A stretch of DNA of 64,000 nt from NCBI RefSeq assembly GCF_001642575.1, contig NZ_LXNG01000010.1:1-64000 (forward strand), written 5' to 3'. Both the position numbers and the translations under genes were made by a program. Origin of the DNA: Xanthomonas floridensis (GTDB lineage: Bacteria; Pseudomonadota; Gammaproteobacteria; Xanthomonadales; Xanthomonadaceae). Shown here piece after piece: positions 30,387-41,976 of the stretch; the first letter of the stretch is position 1; each line of letters begins with the position of its first letter. The notes under the pieces are model-generated. The model ran no database searches and was not told the origin of the DNA. It saw only the letters and a list, made by a program, of their open reading frames with translations.

Positions 30387-31196
30387 ATGACCACGCCCAG
30401 CACGCTGTCCGCATTGACCATCGCCGGCTCCGATTCCGGCGGTGGTGCCGGTATCCAGGCCGATCTGAAGACCTTCGCCGCGCATCGCGTGCATGGCCTG
30501 TCTGCCATCACGGCGCTGACCGCGCAAAACACCCGCGCAGTGACCGCGGTGCACATTCCGCCGGTCGCCTTCCTGCAGGCGCAGGTGCAGGCCTGTTTCG
30601 ACGATTTCCAGATCCAGGCGGTCAAGCTGGGCATGCTGGCCAATGCCGATGTCATCCATTGCGTGGCCGACCTGCTCCAAGCGCATCGCCCGCCGTTTGT
30701 AGTGCTGGATCCGGTGATGGTGTCCACCAGTGGCGCACGCCTGCTCGAGGACGCTGCGCTGGACGCGCTACGCAGCCGCCTGCTGCCGCTGGCAACGCTG
30801 ATCACGCCCAATACGCCCGAAGCCGAGCTGCTGACCGGCCGCCGCATCGACGATGCCGATGCGGCCGAGCATGCCACCGCAGCCCTGCTCGACCTCGGCG
30901 CGCAGGCGGTGTTGCTCAAGGGCGGCCATCTGCTCGAGGGCGCGCGCGTGATCGATCGCTTCGATGACGGCGTCACCCAGGACGTGTTCCTGCATCCGCG
31001 CCTGCAGGTGGATGCGCACGGCACCGGCTGCAGCCTGTCGGCGGCGATCGCCGCACAACTGTGCCAGGGCCTGTCGCTGCTCAATGCCTGCGAAGCGGGC
31101 ATCGATTACGTGGCGCGCGCCATCCGCATCGGCCAGCGTCCTGGCCGTGGCGAGGTACTGGTGCTCGACCACGTCGGTGCCGCGCCCGGCGCATGA
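30387..31196 (+). CDS. thiD: Hydroxymethylpyrimidine/phosphomethylpyrimidine kinase
   Basis: A 269-residue ribokinase-fold enzyme that phosphorylates HMP and then HMP phosphate in thiamine synthesis. Motifs are [21 protein letters not shown] at the N-terminus, [43 protein letters not shown] and the anion-hole block [15 protein letters not shown] with the catalytic Asp. ATG 30387 matches the family start. No TPP riboswitch is visible in the 82 bp upstream. It overlaps the next gene by 4 bp (ATGA). Confidence 0.94.
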   Translation: MTTPSTLSALTIAGSDSGGGAGIQADLKTFAAHRVHGLSAITALTAQNTRAVTAVHIPPVAFLQAQVQACFDDFQIQAVKLGMLANADVIHCVADLLQAHRPPFVVLDPVMVSTSGARLLEDAALDALRSRLLPLATLITPNTPEAELLTGRRIDDADAAEHATAALLDLGAQAVLLKGGHLLEGARVIDRFDDGVTQDVFLHPRLQVDAHGTGCSLSAAIAAQLCQGLSLLNACEAGIDYVARAIRIGQRPGRGEVLVLDHVGAAPGA

Positions 31197-32074
31197 GCGT
31201 GCACAGCGACACCCTGCCCGTCAGCGCGAAAGATGGACATTGCTGGCAGGTGATGCGCTGCGCGCCGGTGCAGCCGGTCGCCTCGCTGCTATGGCTGCCG
31301 GCATTGGGCGTGGCAGCACGGCATTACCTGCCATTCGCAACAGCGTTGGCGTCCGCCGGCATCGCGGTGTATCTGCACGAATGGCGCGGCAACGGCAGCA
31401 GCACGCTGCGCCCATCGCGCCAGCACGACTGGGGCTTTCGCAGCTTGCTGGCCGACGATATTCCGGCCAGCCATGCGCTGATGACGCTGCACGATCCGCA
31501 GCATCCCCACATCGTCGGCGGCCACAGCCTGGGCGGGCAGCTGGCCTGCTGCCATGCAGCCTTGCAACCCACGCGCGTCGCGCAGCTATGGCTGGTCGCC
31601 AGCGGCTCACCGTACTGGCGACAGTTTCCGCGCCCCATGCGCTACGGGTTGCCGTTGGCATATCGCCTCCTGCCCTGGCTGGCACGCATGCAAGGCGTGC
31701 TGCACGGGCGCTCGCTGCGCTTTGCCGGCACCGAGGCACGCAGCCTGATCGCCGACTGGGCCCGGGTCGGTCGCAGCAATCGCTATCGCGCGGCCGGCAC
31801 CGCATGGGATCTGGAACGCGCGCTGGGTGCGCTCACCGTGCCGATCACGGCGGTGACCTTCGCCCGCGATCACTTCGGCCCGCCTGCAGCGCTGCAGACA
31901 TTGCTGCGCAAGATGCCGCACGCACCGGCCGATGTGCAGCCGCTGGACGATGCGCAACTGGGCGTGCGCAGCGATCATTTCGCCTGGATGAAAGCGCCCG
32001 CCGCGGTGGCTGCGACGCTGCGAGGCACGCAGCGCGACGCGGTCAACGACGCGCGCATGTCACAAAGGGATTGA
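31193..32074 (+). CDS. Alpha/beta hydrolase (YheT-like/serine aminopeptidase type)
   Basis: A 293-residue alpha/beta hydrolase. The nucleophile elbow is GGHSLGGQL (Ser near residue 112), preceded by the strand LLWLPALGVAARHYLPFATA and the oxyanion region LHEWRGNGSS. A C-terminal histidine (VRSDHFAWMKAP) can complete the triad with an acidic residue between. No signal peptide is seen. The substrate is unknown; it is translationally coupled to thiD but this is no proof of a role in thiamine synthesis. The last codons overlap the -35 of the tRNA-Arg promoter. Confidence 0.8.
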   Translation: MSVHSDTLPVSAKDGHCWQVMRCAPVQPVASLLWLPALGVAARHYLPFATALASAGIAVYLHEWRGNGSSTLRPSRQHDWGFRSLLADDIPASHALMTLHDPQHPHIVGGHSLGGQLACCHAALQPTRVAQLWLVASGSPYWRQFPRPMRYGLPLAYRLLPWLARMQGVLHGRSLRFAGTEARSLIADWARVGRSNRYRAAGTAWDLERALGALTVPITAVTFARDHFGPPAALQTLLRKMPHAPADVQPLDDAQLGVRSDHFAWMKAPAAVAATLRGTQRDAVNDARMSQRD

Positions 32075-32099
32075 CGACCCGTGCGGGCATCCGCATAAT
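32071..32099 (+). promoter_or_regulatory. Promoter of the tandem tRNA-Arg genes
   Basis: TTGACG at 32071-32076 and CATAAT at 32094-32099 are separated by exactly 17 bp, and the first tRNA begins 16 bp after the -10. The -35 hexamer includes the stop codon of the upstream hydrolase gene. Confidence 0.7.
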
Positions 32100-32114
32100 T
32101 CCGCTCCTGACGAG

Positions 32115-32191
32115 GCGCCCGTAGCTCAGTTGGATAGAGTACCTGGCTACGAACCAGGCGGTCGGGAGTTCGAATCTCTCCGGGCGCACCA
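32115..32191 (+). tRNA. tRNA-Arg(ACG), first copy
   Basis: A 77-nucleotide cloverleaf with acceptor stem GCGCCCG/CGGGCGC, D-loop AGCTCAGTTGGATAGAGT, anticodon arm CCTGG-CTACGAA-CCAGG (anticodon ACG, reads CGN after A34 to inosine), T-arm GTTCGAATC and encoded CCA. It is identical to the copy at 32286-32362. Confidence 0.97.
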
Positions 32192-32202
32192 TCTTCAGAA
32201 GC

Positions 32203-32233
32203 AAAAAAAGACAGCATTGAACCGCTGTTTTTT
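32203..32233 (+). terminator. Hairpin with T run between the two tRNA-Arg genes
   Basis: AAAAAAGACAGC pairs with GCTGTTTTTT around the loop ATTGAACC; the right arm is itself the T run. It can end transcription after the first tRNA or allow partial read-through to the second. Confidence 0.6.
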
Positions 32234-32285
32234 CAGTTAAACATCCGCTTGCATTGCATCGGATGCGCAAGACAAAACAAGATAT

Positions 32286-32362
32286 GCGCCCGTAGCTCAG
32301 TTGGATAGAGTACCTGGCTACGAACCAGGCGGTCGGGAGTTCGAATCTCTCCGGGCGCACCA
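32286..32362 (+). tRNA. tRNA-Arg(ACG), second copy
   Basis: Identical over 77 nucleotides, including CCA, to the tRNA at 32115-32191; the spacer between them is 94 bp. I see no strong promoter in the spacer, so it may depend on read-through or on a weak promoter of its own. Confidence 0.97.
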
Positions 32363-32376
32363 ATCTTGAAGAAAAC

Positions 32377-32400
32377 GACCAGCTTGCTGGTCTTTTTTTT
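32377..32400 (+). terminator. Rho-independent terminator after the tRNA-Arg pair
   Basis: Perfect stem GACCAGC/GCTGGTC with loop TT, followed by eight T. It is the strongest terminator in this part of the window. Confidence 0.88.
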
Positions 32401-32525
32401 GCCTGTCGTCTTGCCCTGGATTTAACGGTGCCGGCAGCATCGTCGCCGATGGCACCACCCGCGCAGATCGCACCACGATCCGTTGTTGATCGCTGCGCAA
32501 CTCTCACGCGTGCGCGCACCAATGG

Positions 32526-33518
32526 TCACACCGTTGCACCTTGCGCATCCAGGTCTGCGGCCACCACTACCGGCAGCAACGAGGTCACCGGGTAGCCGGC
32601 GGCGTGCCATGCATCCAGACCACCCAGCAACGGCCGCACATCGCGATAACCACGCGCACGCATGCGCCCGGCCAGCCACGCGGCAGACACCTCGCCCGGG
32701 CATGCGCAATAGATCACCACCGCACGCTCGCGCGGCACGCTGGCAAGGATCTGCGCAAGCTGTCGCTCGTCGGCAAACACGGCGCCGGGAATCGTGTACG
32801 GCTGCAGATCGCGGTACCCCGGCGCACGAATGTCCAGCACCGTGGGACGCTGCTGCTCATCGCCATCCAGCAACGGCAGCAGCTCGCCCACCGCAATGCG
32901 CGCCTGTTCCAGCGACCGCAGCAAGGTATGCCGCCGCCACCAGCGCCAGCCGACGTAGCAGGCCAGCAGCGCCACCAGCACCACCACCGCACCGGACCCC
33001 AACTCGGACAGGAACGTCAGCACGTCCTGCACCTGACCGGCGAACAGCGCCCCCAGGCTCAGGCCGGCCAGCGCCCACAACGCGGCACCGAACGCGTCGT
33101 AGCGCAGAAACGCCGCCAGCCGTACCTGGCTGGCACCGGCCATCGGCACCGACACCATCGACAGGCCGGGCACGAACTTGGCCACCGCCAGCACGCGCAC
33201 GCCCCAGCGCGAGAAGAATCGCTCGGTCTGCTTCATGCAGGTGTCGCGCGACAACGACAGGCGGCACAGTGACTGCAAGGTGCGATTGCCGAAGCGGCGG
33301 CCGGCCAGATACCAGGCCAGATCACCCAGCAGGCTTGCCAGTACCGACACCCCCCACGCCGCCAGGCCTGCCAGCCAGGCATCGCTGCCGCCCGCCAGCG
33401 CGTAGCCTGCGCCCACCAGCACCAACGTCGGCAGTGCCGGGACCGGCAGCCCGAGCGACAACGCCAGCACGTTGGCGAACACCAGTGCCAATCCGTACTG
33501 TTCGATCAAGCCTTGCAT
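32526..33518 (-). CDS. DedA-family membrane protein fused to a rhodanese domain
   Basis: A 330-residue fusion. Residues 1-190 are a DedA/SNARE-associated domain with several membrane segments and the family block GDLAWYLAGRRFG, KFVPGLSMVSVPMAGAS; DedA proteins are linked to lipid flipping and membrane potential. A membrane segment near 175-195 leads to a cytoplasmic rhodanese domain (about 225-320): VLDIRAPGYRDLQPYTIPGA, VVIYCACPGEVSAAWLAGRM. The rhodanese cysteine is present, but the loop after it (CPGEVSA) lacks the usual Arg, so sulphur transfer is uncertain. The start ATG is at 33518. Confidence 0.87.
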   Translation of the reverse strand: MQGLIEQYGLALVFANVLALSLGLPVPALPTLVLVGAGYALAGGSDAWLAGLAAWGVSVLASLLGDLAWYLAGRRFGNRTLQSLCRLSLSRDTCMKQTERFFSRWGVRVLAVAKFVPGLSMVSVPMAGASQVRLAAFLRYDAFGAALWALAGLSLGALFAGQVQDVLTFLSELGSGAVVVLVALLACYVGWRWWRRHTLLRSLEQARIAVGELLPLLDGDEQQRPTVLDIRAPGYRDLQPYTIPGAVFADERQLAQILASVPRERAVVIYCACPGEVSAAWLAGRMRARGYRDVRPLLGGLDAWHAAGYPVTSLLPVVVAADLDAQGATV

Positions 33519-33562
33519 GCGGGGATCCTGCGCGACGGCAAGCGGGCATTATCCGCGCTTGC

Positions 33563-34507
33563 CTAGCCGCGCGACTGCCCGGCGGCAACGGAACGATACG
33601 TTTCGGCCAGCGACTGCGACCAGCGCTCGAACAGCCCCTCGCTACGCAACGCCTGGCGCCACCAGTTCAGGGCCTCGCCCTCCTCGCCCGGCCGCCACGC
33701 CAGGTAAAAGGTTTCATCGGCCTTGCGCGTCTCCACCGGCACCTCCTGCAAGCGGCCATCCTGCAACGCACCGCGCGCGTACGGCTCGGGCAGGAAGCCA
33801 TACCCCACACCGGCCAGCTGCAGCAGCAGCTTGGTGTGCATGTCCGGCACGGTCAGCACATCGCGCCCGGACAACAGGCCCACGGTACGCGGCAGCAACC
33901 GCCGCGCCGAATCGGCCATCGCGATCGCGCGGTGGTCGGCCAGCTCGGCCGGCCCCAACAGGTGGGCGCCCGCCAACGGATGGCCGGCCGCCACTGCAAA
34001 CACGAACCGCACGCTGCCGATCGGCTCGGCAACATACCCGCCGCCGCTTGGCCCCTCGCCTGCCGCCACGATCAGGTCCACCCGCCGGTCCAGCAAGGCC
34101 TCCCAACCGCCTGACAGCGATTCGCTCAGCACCCGCAGCCGCGTGCTGTCGGCCACCTGGTAGAACGCCAGGATCTGCGCCTGCAGCAACGCCGCAGGCA
34201 GGATCGCATCCAGCCCGATCGCAAAGTCCGATTCCCAGCCCGAGGCCACCCGCCGCACCCGCACTTCCAGCTCCTGCGCCGCACGCAGCAGGTGGCGGCC
34301 TTCGCGCAGCAGTTCGCGCCCGGCCTGGGTAGGGGTCGCCTTCGGCCCGAAGCGCTCGAACAGCTGCACAGCCAGATCCTCTTCCAGCTTGGCCACCGTG
34401 TAGGAAATGGTCGAGGGAACCTTGAACAACACCTTGGCGGCGGCGGCAAATGACCCACGGCGGTCGATCGCGTCCAGGATCTGCAATGCGTCCAGGCTGA
34501 TTTTCAT
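33563..34507 (-). CDS. LysR-type regulator divergent from pirin
   Basis: A 314-residue LysR-type regulator: HTH at about residues 4-62 (LDALQILDAIDRRGSFAAAA, VPSTISYTVAKLEEDL) and effector domain about 90-295. It is divergent from the pirin gene over a 136-bp intergenic region; LysR-pirin divergent pairs are common in proteobacteria, so it probably controls the pirin gene. The intergenic region is AT-rich near the regulator start, with TTCGATTTTTTCGAT overlapping it. Confidence 0.88.
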   Translation of the reverse strand: MKISLDALQILDAIDRRGSFAAAAKVLFKVPSTISYTVAKLEEDLAVQLFERFGPKATPTQAGRELLREGRHLLRAAQELEVRVRRVASGWESDFAIGLDAILPAALLQAQILAFYQVADSTRLRVLSESLSGGWEALLDRRVDLIVAAGEGPSGGGYVAEPIGSVRFVFAVAAGHPLAGAHLLGPAELADHRAIAMADSARRLLPRTVGLLSGRDVLTVPDMHTKLLLQLAGVGYGFLPEPYARGALQDGRLQEVPVETRKADETFYLAWRPGEEGEALNWWRQALRSEGLFERWSQSLAETYRSVAAGQSRG

Positions 34508-34643
34508 TGTTCGATTTTTTCGATGATAGCGGCCAAATCTACTCGCTTTTTCTTCCTTACACGCAGGCGGAGACTACGCATCAAGCCGCTGGCGTACCGA
34601 TTCATACCCCGGCGCCAATTCGAATCTACCAAGGAGAAGCAGC

Positions 34644-35345
34644 ATGTTGAATGTCCGCAAGAGCGAAACCCGTGGCCGCGCCGAGCATGGCTGGCTGTCC
34701 TCGCGCCATACCTTCTCCTTCGCCAGCTACCACGACCCGCGCCACATGGGCATCGGCCCGCTGCGGGTGATCAACGAAGACAAGGTGACCCCGGGCGAAG
34801 GCTTCGGCACCCACGCCCACCGCGACATGGAGATCATTTCCTACGTCCTGGGCGGCGCGCTGGAGCACAAGGACAGCATGGGCACCGGCTCGGTCCTGCA
34901 CTACGGCGATGTGCAGCGCATGAGCGCCGGCAGCGGCGTCACCCACAGCGAATTCAATCATTCGTCCAGCGAGCCGGTGCACTTCCTGCAGATCTGGGTG
35001 ATGCCCGAACGCGCCGGGATCGAACCGAGCTACGAAGAAAAGCACTTCGATACCGACAGCAAACGCAACCAGCTGCGCCTGATCGCCTCGCCGGGCGGTG
35101 ACGATGGCTCGCTGCGCCTGCATCAGGACGCACGGCTGTATGCGTCGATCCTCGATGGCGACGTCCGCCTGCAGCAACCGCTGGCGGACGGCCGCATCGG
35201 CTACGTGCAAGTGGCCCGCGGCAGCCTCTCCGTCAACGGGCAGGCGTTGTCTGCCGGCGATGCGGTGCAGGTCACCGACGAGCCGGAGATCATCCTGGCC
35301 GACGCGCGCGATGCCGAAGTGCTGGTGTTCAATCTGCCCAAGTAA
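34644..35345 (+). CDS. Pirin-family bicupin protein
   Basis: A 233-residue pirin/YhaK-type bicupin. The metal-binding motifs of the N-terminal cupin are GTHAHRDMEIISYVLGGALEHKDSMG and AGSGVTHSEFNHS (His and Glu ligands). Bacterial pirins can show quercetin 2,3-dioxygenase activity, but the physiological substrate is unknown. The start ATG 34644 follows AAGGAG. A strong terminator lies 56 bp after the stop. Confidence 0.88.
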   Translation: MLNVRKSETRGRAEHGWLSSRHTFSFASYHDPRHMGIGPLRVINEDKVTPGEGFGTHAHRDMEIISYVLGGALEHKDSMGTGSVLHYGDVQRMSAGSGVTHSEFNHSSSEPVHFLQIWVMPERAGIEPSYEEKHFDTDSKRNQLRLIASPGGDDGSLRLHQDARLYASILDGDVRLQQPLADGRIGYVQVARGSLSVNGQALSAGDAVQVTDEPEIILADARDAEVLVFNLPK

Positions 35346-35711
35346 CCGGACCGACGCGCACACTCCCCTCGACGACAGCTGGGGGGAAGCAGAGAACAAG
35401 CGGCGCCTTGCTTCGGTGAGGCGCCGTCTTTTTGTCTTACGCAGGCACCGGCCTGCCTGGCCGTTTGCGGTTGCGCTGGCCTGCAGCCATTGCCCGCCCG
35501 GCATTCGTAGGGGCGATGCGGCAACGGCGCGAGCTGGATGTACCAAGAAGTGACCGATCGCCCAAGTCCTGCAGGCAAGCCGAGCGGATGGAGTGAAGCC
35601 TCGATACGTCCATGCCGACTTACAGGCCATTGGCCTGTCTTTGCGCAGTGCTCAGGCGCCGTGCCGGTGACGCGACGCCAAGACCGAGACCGAGACCGAG
35701 GCCGCTCAGCG
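35346..35711 (+). other. Non-coding gap between pirin and the chemotaxis receptor
   Basis: A 366-bp gap between convergent genes. It holds the pirin terminator and, near 35680-35704, a short tandem GACCGA repeat. I see no gene or RNA in it. Confidence 0.5.
35401..35434 (+). terminator. Rho-independent terminator after pirin
   Basis: Perfect eight-base-pair stem CGGCGCCT/AGGCGCCG with loop TGCTTCGGTG, followed by TCTTTTT. Confidence 0.88.
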
Positions 35712-37769
35712 TCATGCAGCCTGTGGGCGGACCCGCTGCGCCGCGGCGTCCGCACTGGCGGCTTGCGGCACAGCGCCCCCGGCATCGCCGTTGACCAGCG
35801 CGAACAACGCATCGGCATCGGCCTCCAGCACGCGCGCCGAACGCGCCAGGTCGTCCACCATCTGCGCCTGGTCGCGCGCCTGCACGCCGATCGATTGCAA
35901 GGCAGTGTTGGCGGTGGAAATATCCTGCGCCTGCTCATGGCTGGCAGCGGCAATCTGCTCCACCGTCGCGGTGACGCGCAGCACCGATGTCACCAGATCC
36001 TGCATCACCACACCGGCCTGCTCGGCCAGCCGCGAGCCATCACCCACTTGGTCGGTCGCATTGTCGATCAACGAGCGGATCTCCCTGGCCGACACGCTGC
36101 AGCGCTGCGCCAGGCTGCGCACTTCGGTGGCCACAACCGCAAACCCGCGCCCCTGTTCGCCGGCACGCGCGGCCTCCACGGCCGCATTGAGCGCCAGGAT
36201 ATTGGTCTGGAAGGCGATGCCGTCGATGACCTCGATGATCTGCCCGATCCGATCAGTGGCCGAACGAATGCCGGCGGTGGTCTGCACCACTCCGGCGATG
36301 ACATCGGCACCGCGTCGCGCCACGACCGCAGACTCTTCGGCCATGCGCTGCGCCGAGCCGGCGTTCTCGGAGTTGGTGCGCACGGTGGCGGCAAGCTGAT
36401 CGATGGTGCTGGAGGTCTGCGCCACCGCGCCGGACTGCGCAGAAGCGCGTTTGACCAGCTCCTGGTTGCTGACGGAAATATGGTGCGATTCGCGTTGCAC
36501 GTTCTGCGCAATGCTCATGGTCTGCCGCATGAGGTCGCGCATGCGCTCGGCCGAACGCACCTGATCGGTCACATCGGTAGCGTACTTGACCACCTTGTAC
36601 GGCCGCCCGGAGACATCCAGGATCGGGTTATAGGACGCCTGGATCCATACCGGGCTGCCATCCTTGCGCAGGCGGCGGTAACGCCCGGCGTCGAACTGGC
36701 CACGCGCCAGTTTCGCCCAGAAATGCCGGTAGTCTTCCGACGCGCGAAAGGCCGCATCGACAAAGATCCCGTGATGCTGACCGATTGCCTCCTCCGGCGT
36801 GTAACCCAGGATCGCCAGGAAGTTGTCATTGGCAGTCAGCACCCGGCCGTCCAGATCGAACTCGATCACCCCCATCACCTTGTCGATGGCCTGGATGCGA
36901 CCATCCGCATCGGCCGACTCGATCACCTGGCGAGTCACGTCGGTGGCGTACTTGACCACCTTGTACGGCCGCCCGTGCTCGTCGAGCACCGGGTTGTAGG
37001 AGGCCTGGATCCATACGTCCTGGCCATTCTTGCCGACGCGCTTGTAGCGGCCGGCATCGAACGCGCCGCGCCCGAGCGATTCCCAGAACGCGCGATACGC
37101 CGCCGACTGACGCGTGACCGCATCCACGAACATGCCATGGTGCTTGCCGCGGATCTCGTCCAGCCGGTACCCCATGACCTGCAGGAAATTCTGGTTGGCA
37201 TCGAGCACCGTGCCATCGAGCGAGAATTCGATCACGGCCATCACCTTGTCGATCGCGTCGATCCGACCTTCGAAATCGGCGGTCTGGCGCACCTGCTCGG
37301 TGATGTCGGTGGCGTACTTCACCACGCGATACGCCTTGCCCGAGCGATCGAGCAAGGGGTTGTAGGAGGCATTGATCCAGACCTCGCGCCCGCGCTTGTC
37401 CAGCCGGCAGAAGCGCCCGGCATTGAAGTCGCCGCGGCGCAACGCGCCCCAGAACTGGCGATAGCTTTCGCTGTCACGGTCGTTTGGGGTGACGAACATG
37501 CGGTGATGCTGGCCGACCACCTCCTCCAGCCGGTATCCCATCAACGACAGGAAGTTCTGGTTCGCATCCAGGATGCGCCCATCCAGATCGAATTCGATCA
37601 CCGCCATCACCCGGTCTACCGCATTGGCCTTGTGCTGCAGGCCGCGACTCGAGGAAGAGAACAGGCGTCCAAGCAGCGGTAGGCGCATCACGTCGAAATC
37701 CGAGATATGGGTCACGTCGTTAGCGACACCTGTGCGCACAACTTGATCCCTCTTCGCCCGCAGCATCAT
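35712..37769 (-). CDS. Soluble methyl-accepting chemotaxis protein with three PAS repeats
   Basis: A 685-residue receptor without membrane segments. Three PAS domains lie at about residues 45-165, 167-287 and 289-409; each ends in a PAC-like block such as [20 protein letters not shown] then KYATDV. The MCP signalling domain follows (about 425-640) with the hairpin tip [20 protein letters not shown] and [17 protein letters not shown]. It probably senses a cytoplasmic or redox signal and signals through CheW/CheA. At the DNA level the PAS units repeat every 366 bp. The start is uncertain: two ATGs at 37769 and 37766 lack a good ribosome site, and ATG 37688 would remove 27 residues without harming any domain. 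Confidence 0.88.
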   Translation of the reverse strand: MMLRAKRDQVVRTGVANDVTHISDFDVMRLPLLGRLFSSSSRGLQHKANAVDRVMAVIEFDLDGRILDANQNFLSLMGYRLEEVVGQHHRMFVTPNDRDSESYRQFWGALRRGDFNAGRFCRLDKRGREVWINASYNPLLDRSGKAYRVVKYATDITEQVRQTADFEGRIDAIDKVMAVIEFSLDGTVLDANQNFLQVMGYRLDEIRGKHHGMFVDAVTRQSAAYRAFWESLGRGAFDAGRYKRVGKNGQDVWIQASYNPVLDEHGRPYKVVKYATDVTRQVIESADADGRIQAIDKVMGVIEFDLDGRVLTANDNFLAILGYTPEEAIGQHHGIFVDAAFRASEDYRHFWAKLARGQFDAGRYRRLRKDGSPVWIQASYNPILDVSGRPYKVVKYATDVTDQVRSAERMRDLMRQTMSIAQNVQRESHHISVSNQELVKRASAQSGAVAQTSSTIDQLAATVRTNSENAGSAQRMAEESAVVARRGADVIAGVVQTTAGIRSATDRIGQIIEVIDGIAFQTNILALNAAVEAARAGEQGRGFAVVATEVRSLAQRCSVSAREIRSLIDNATDQVGDGSRLAEQAGVVMQDLVTSVLRVTATVEQIAAASHEQAQDISTANTALQSIGVQARDQAQMVDDLARSARVLEADADALFALVNGDAGGAVPQAASADAAAQRVRPQAA

Positions 37770-38548
37770 CGAGCGATTCAGATGCCGGAACCCTCAACCG
37801 AGCCGAACCGCTCAAGCCTCCACGCGATGAGTGCAACGACAGCGAAGGGAGAAGCGAACACGCAACTCACCAGACGGTGGCTATTTGAACAGCGGGGTCG
37901 TTGGGCATGGAGCAGTTGCCCCGCCTTCAAACGTCGCTTGAGCGACTGCAGTGACAGAAGCAGCGATGACGCGAGTCACCCTGCTTTGCAGGACAAGCGA
38001 AGTTCGCAACGTCGACGCTTGCTGACGGCGCGAATACGATTCCGGCATACCGCAGACCGTACGTCGCACATCGTAACCTGACTGCCTGGCTGCCCTGGCT
38101 GCCAGTAGCTAGTCTGCATCGCCTGCGACAGATTCGCGGCCGAGTTGCAGCACTGCACCGCGTCGAAACTCCATTGGCTGTTTGATCCAGCAGCAAGAGG
38201 ACGCAGCGCGACGTCACACCCTGCGGATAGCGACATCGATTCTTCCGAAAGCAAGTCGTTGCCGATGGAGCTCCAGGTCAGCCCGCGAACGTGCAGGTAG
38301 GCAACACCCCGATGTCCATCTCCGCAACAAGTTCCGACACCCTTCGCAGCCGTGCCGGAAAGCTACCCGCCAAAGCTTACGGCTCTGACCAACGCCACCC
38401 GCTCTGAAGACGCGGGCGGGCGTGGATGCTGTGGAGGTAACGCATCAGAAACGCATCAGATCCAACTTGTTGTACCTGCGCCTGCCCTTTGCGTCCCGCC
38501 GACACCACACTTTGCGGTTCGCGGTTCGCGGTTCGCGCTCGTCGCCTG
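37770..38548. other. Long intergenic stretch without a recognisable gene
   Basis: Nearly 780 bp between the chemotaxis receptor and the repeat tract. Open frames of up to 124 codons exist on both strands (for example 37707-38081 plus, 37976-38254 minus), but their codon use is unlike the neighbours and none matches a family I know. The end (38512-38540) holds three copies of a CGGTTCG-type unit. Confidence 0.5.
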
Positions 38549-38631
38549 AGTGCTGGGTGCTGGGTGCTGGGTGATGGGTGATGGGTGATGGGTGCCAAAT
38601 GATGGGTGCTGGGTGCTGGGTGCTGAGTGCC
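38549..38631. repeat. Tandem heptamer repeat (TGCTGGG/TGATGGG)
   Basis: About 83 bp of imperfect tandem heptamers GTGCTGG and GTGATGG, interrupted once by CCAAAT. It lies between non-coding DNA and the tRNA-Ser terminator. Copy number of such tracts often varies between strains. Confidence 0.85.
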
Positions 38632-38649
38632 TAGATCGAACATCAAACA

Positions 38650-38689
38650 CACAAATAAAAACGCCCGCAAATCAACGATTTGCGGGCGT
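38650..38689 (-). terminator. Rho-independent terminator after tRNA-Ser
   Basis: On the minus strand a perfect 13-base-pair stem (arms at 38661-38673 and 38677-38689, loop of three) is followed by TTTTATTTGT. It lies 10 bp after the tRNA-Ser CCA end. Confidence 0.88.
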
Positions 38690-38698
38690 CCAGAACAC

Positions 38699-38791
38699 TG
38701 GCGGAGCGAGAGGGATTCGAACCCTCGATAGAGCTTTTGACCCTATACTCCCTTAGCAGGGGAGCCCCTTCAGCCGCTCGGGCATCGCTCC
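38699..38791 (-). tRNA. tRNA-Ser(GCT)
   Basis: A 93-nucleotide class II tRNA with acceptor stem GGAGCGA/TCGCTCC, anticodon loop CTGCTAA (anticodon GCT, reads AGC/AGU), a long variable arm and encoded CCA. A possible minus-strand promoter is TTTACG (38861-38856) and TATTCT (38837-38832) with an 18-bp spacer, just after the csrA stop. Confidence 0.96.
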
Positions 38792-38874
38792 AGTTTTTGC
38801 GTCCTGCCGCGATGTCCGTGGCAGGCCGCGAAGAATACCGGGTAACAGGGGCTAACGTAAACCCTTTATGACGA

Positions 38875-39087
38875 TCAATTCGAAGAATCGTCGCCGTGAT
38901 GCGCACCAGAAGCCACCGGCTCGTCCCCACGCTGGATGCGCTGGTAAATCTCTTCGCGATGCACAGCTACATCTTTCGGTGCAGTGATGCCAATGCGCAC
39001 CTGATTACCCTTGACGCCGAGCACGGTAACAGTGACCGAGTCGCCGATCATCAAGGTTTCGCCTACCCGGCGAGTGAGGATCAACAT
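38875..39087 (-). CDS. csrA: Carbon storage regulator CsrA/RsmA
   Basis: A 70-residue RNA-binding dimer that binds GGA motifs in mRNA leaders and controls virulence, motility and storage in xanthomonads. The sequence [16 protein letters not shown] starts the beta strands; the RNA-contact residues L4 and R44 ([10 protein letters not shown]) are present. The C-terminal tail [10 protein letters not shown] is longer than in E. coli, as is usual in Xanthomonas. ATG 39087 follows GGAG; the upstream in-frame codons are not part of the protein. Placed between alaS and tRNA-Ser as in many gammaproteobacteria. Confidence 0.95.
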
Positions 39088-39226
39088 TTTGCAAATCTCC
39101 TGGAACCGGTGGGTTTCCCACCAGCATTGACGGCCTCCTGAGTGAGACACGCCCTAGGTAAAGGGAATAGACCAGAAATGGTAGCGGGACATCCTGCCAG
39201 CCAGCAAGGCATAGCAGGATAAGTGT

Positions 39227-41875
<2,649 letters not shown>

Positions 41876-41976
41876 GTGCTGGCATTGGGCGGGCGGCAGT
41901 CCCGGTCACCCAATGAGATGTGGGCGCAGAGGAGCGGAACAACCTGAAACCACGAAGGGTAGCAGGCCTGACGCCC

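Noticed and set aside
35538-37682. 714-codon open frame on the plus strand opposite the chemotaxis receptor
   Set aside because: It is a shadow of the GC-rich minus-strand gene; its translation is low-complexity His/Val/Arg-rich sequence with no domain.
37707-38081. Small plus-strand gene of 124 codons
   Set aside because: No ribosome site, atypical codon use, and it overlaps the chemotaxis gene start.
38549-38631. CRISPR array
   Set aside because: Units are 7 bp and contiguous without spacers; no cas genes in the window.
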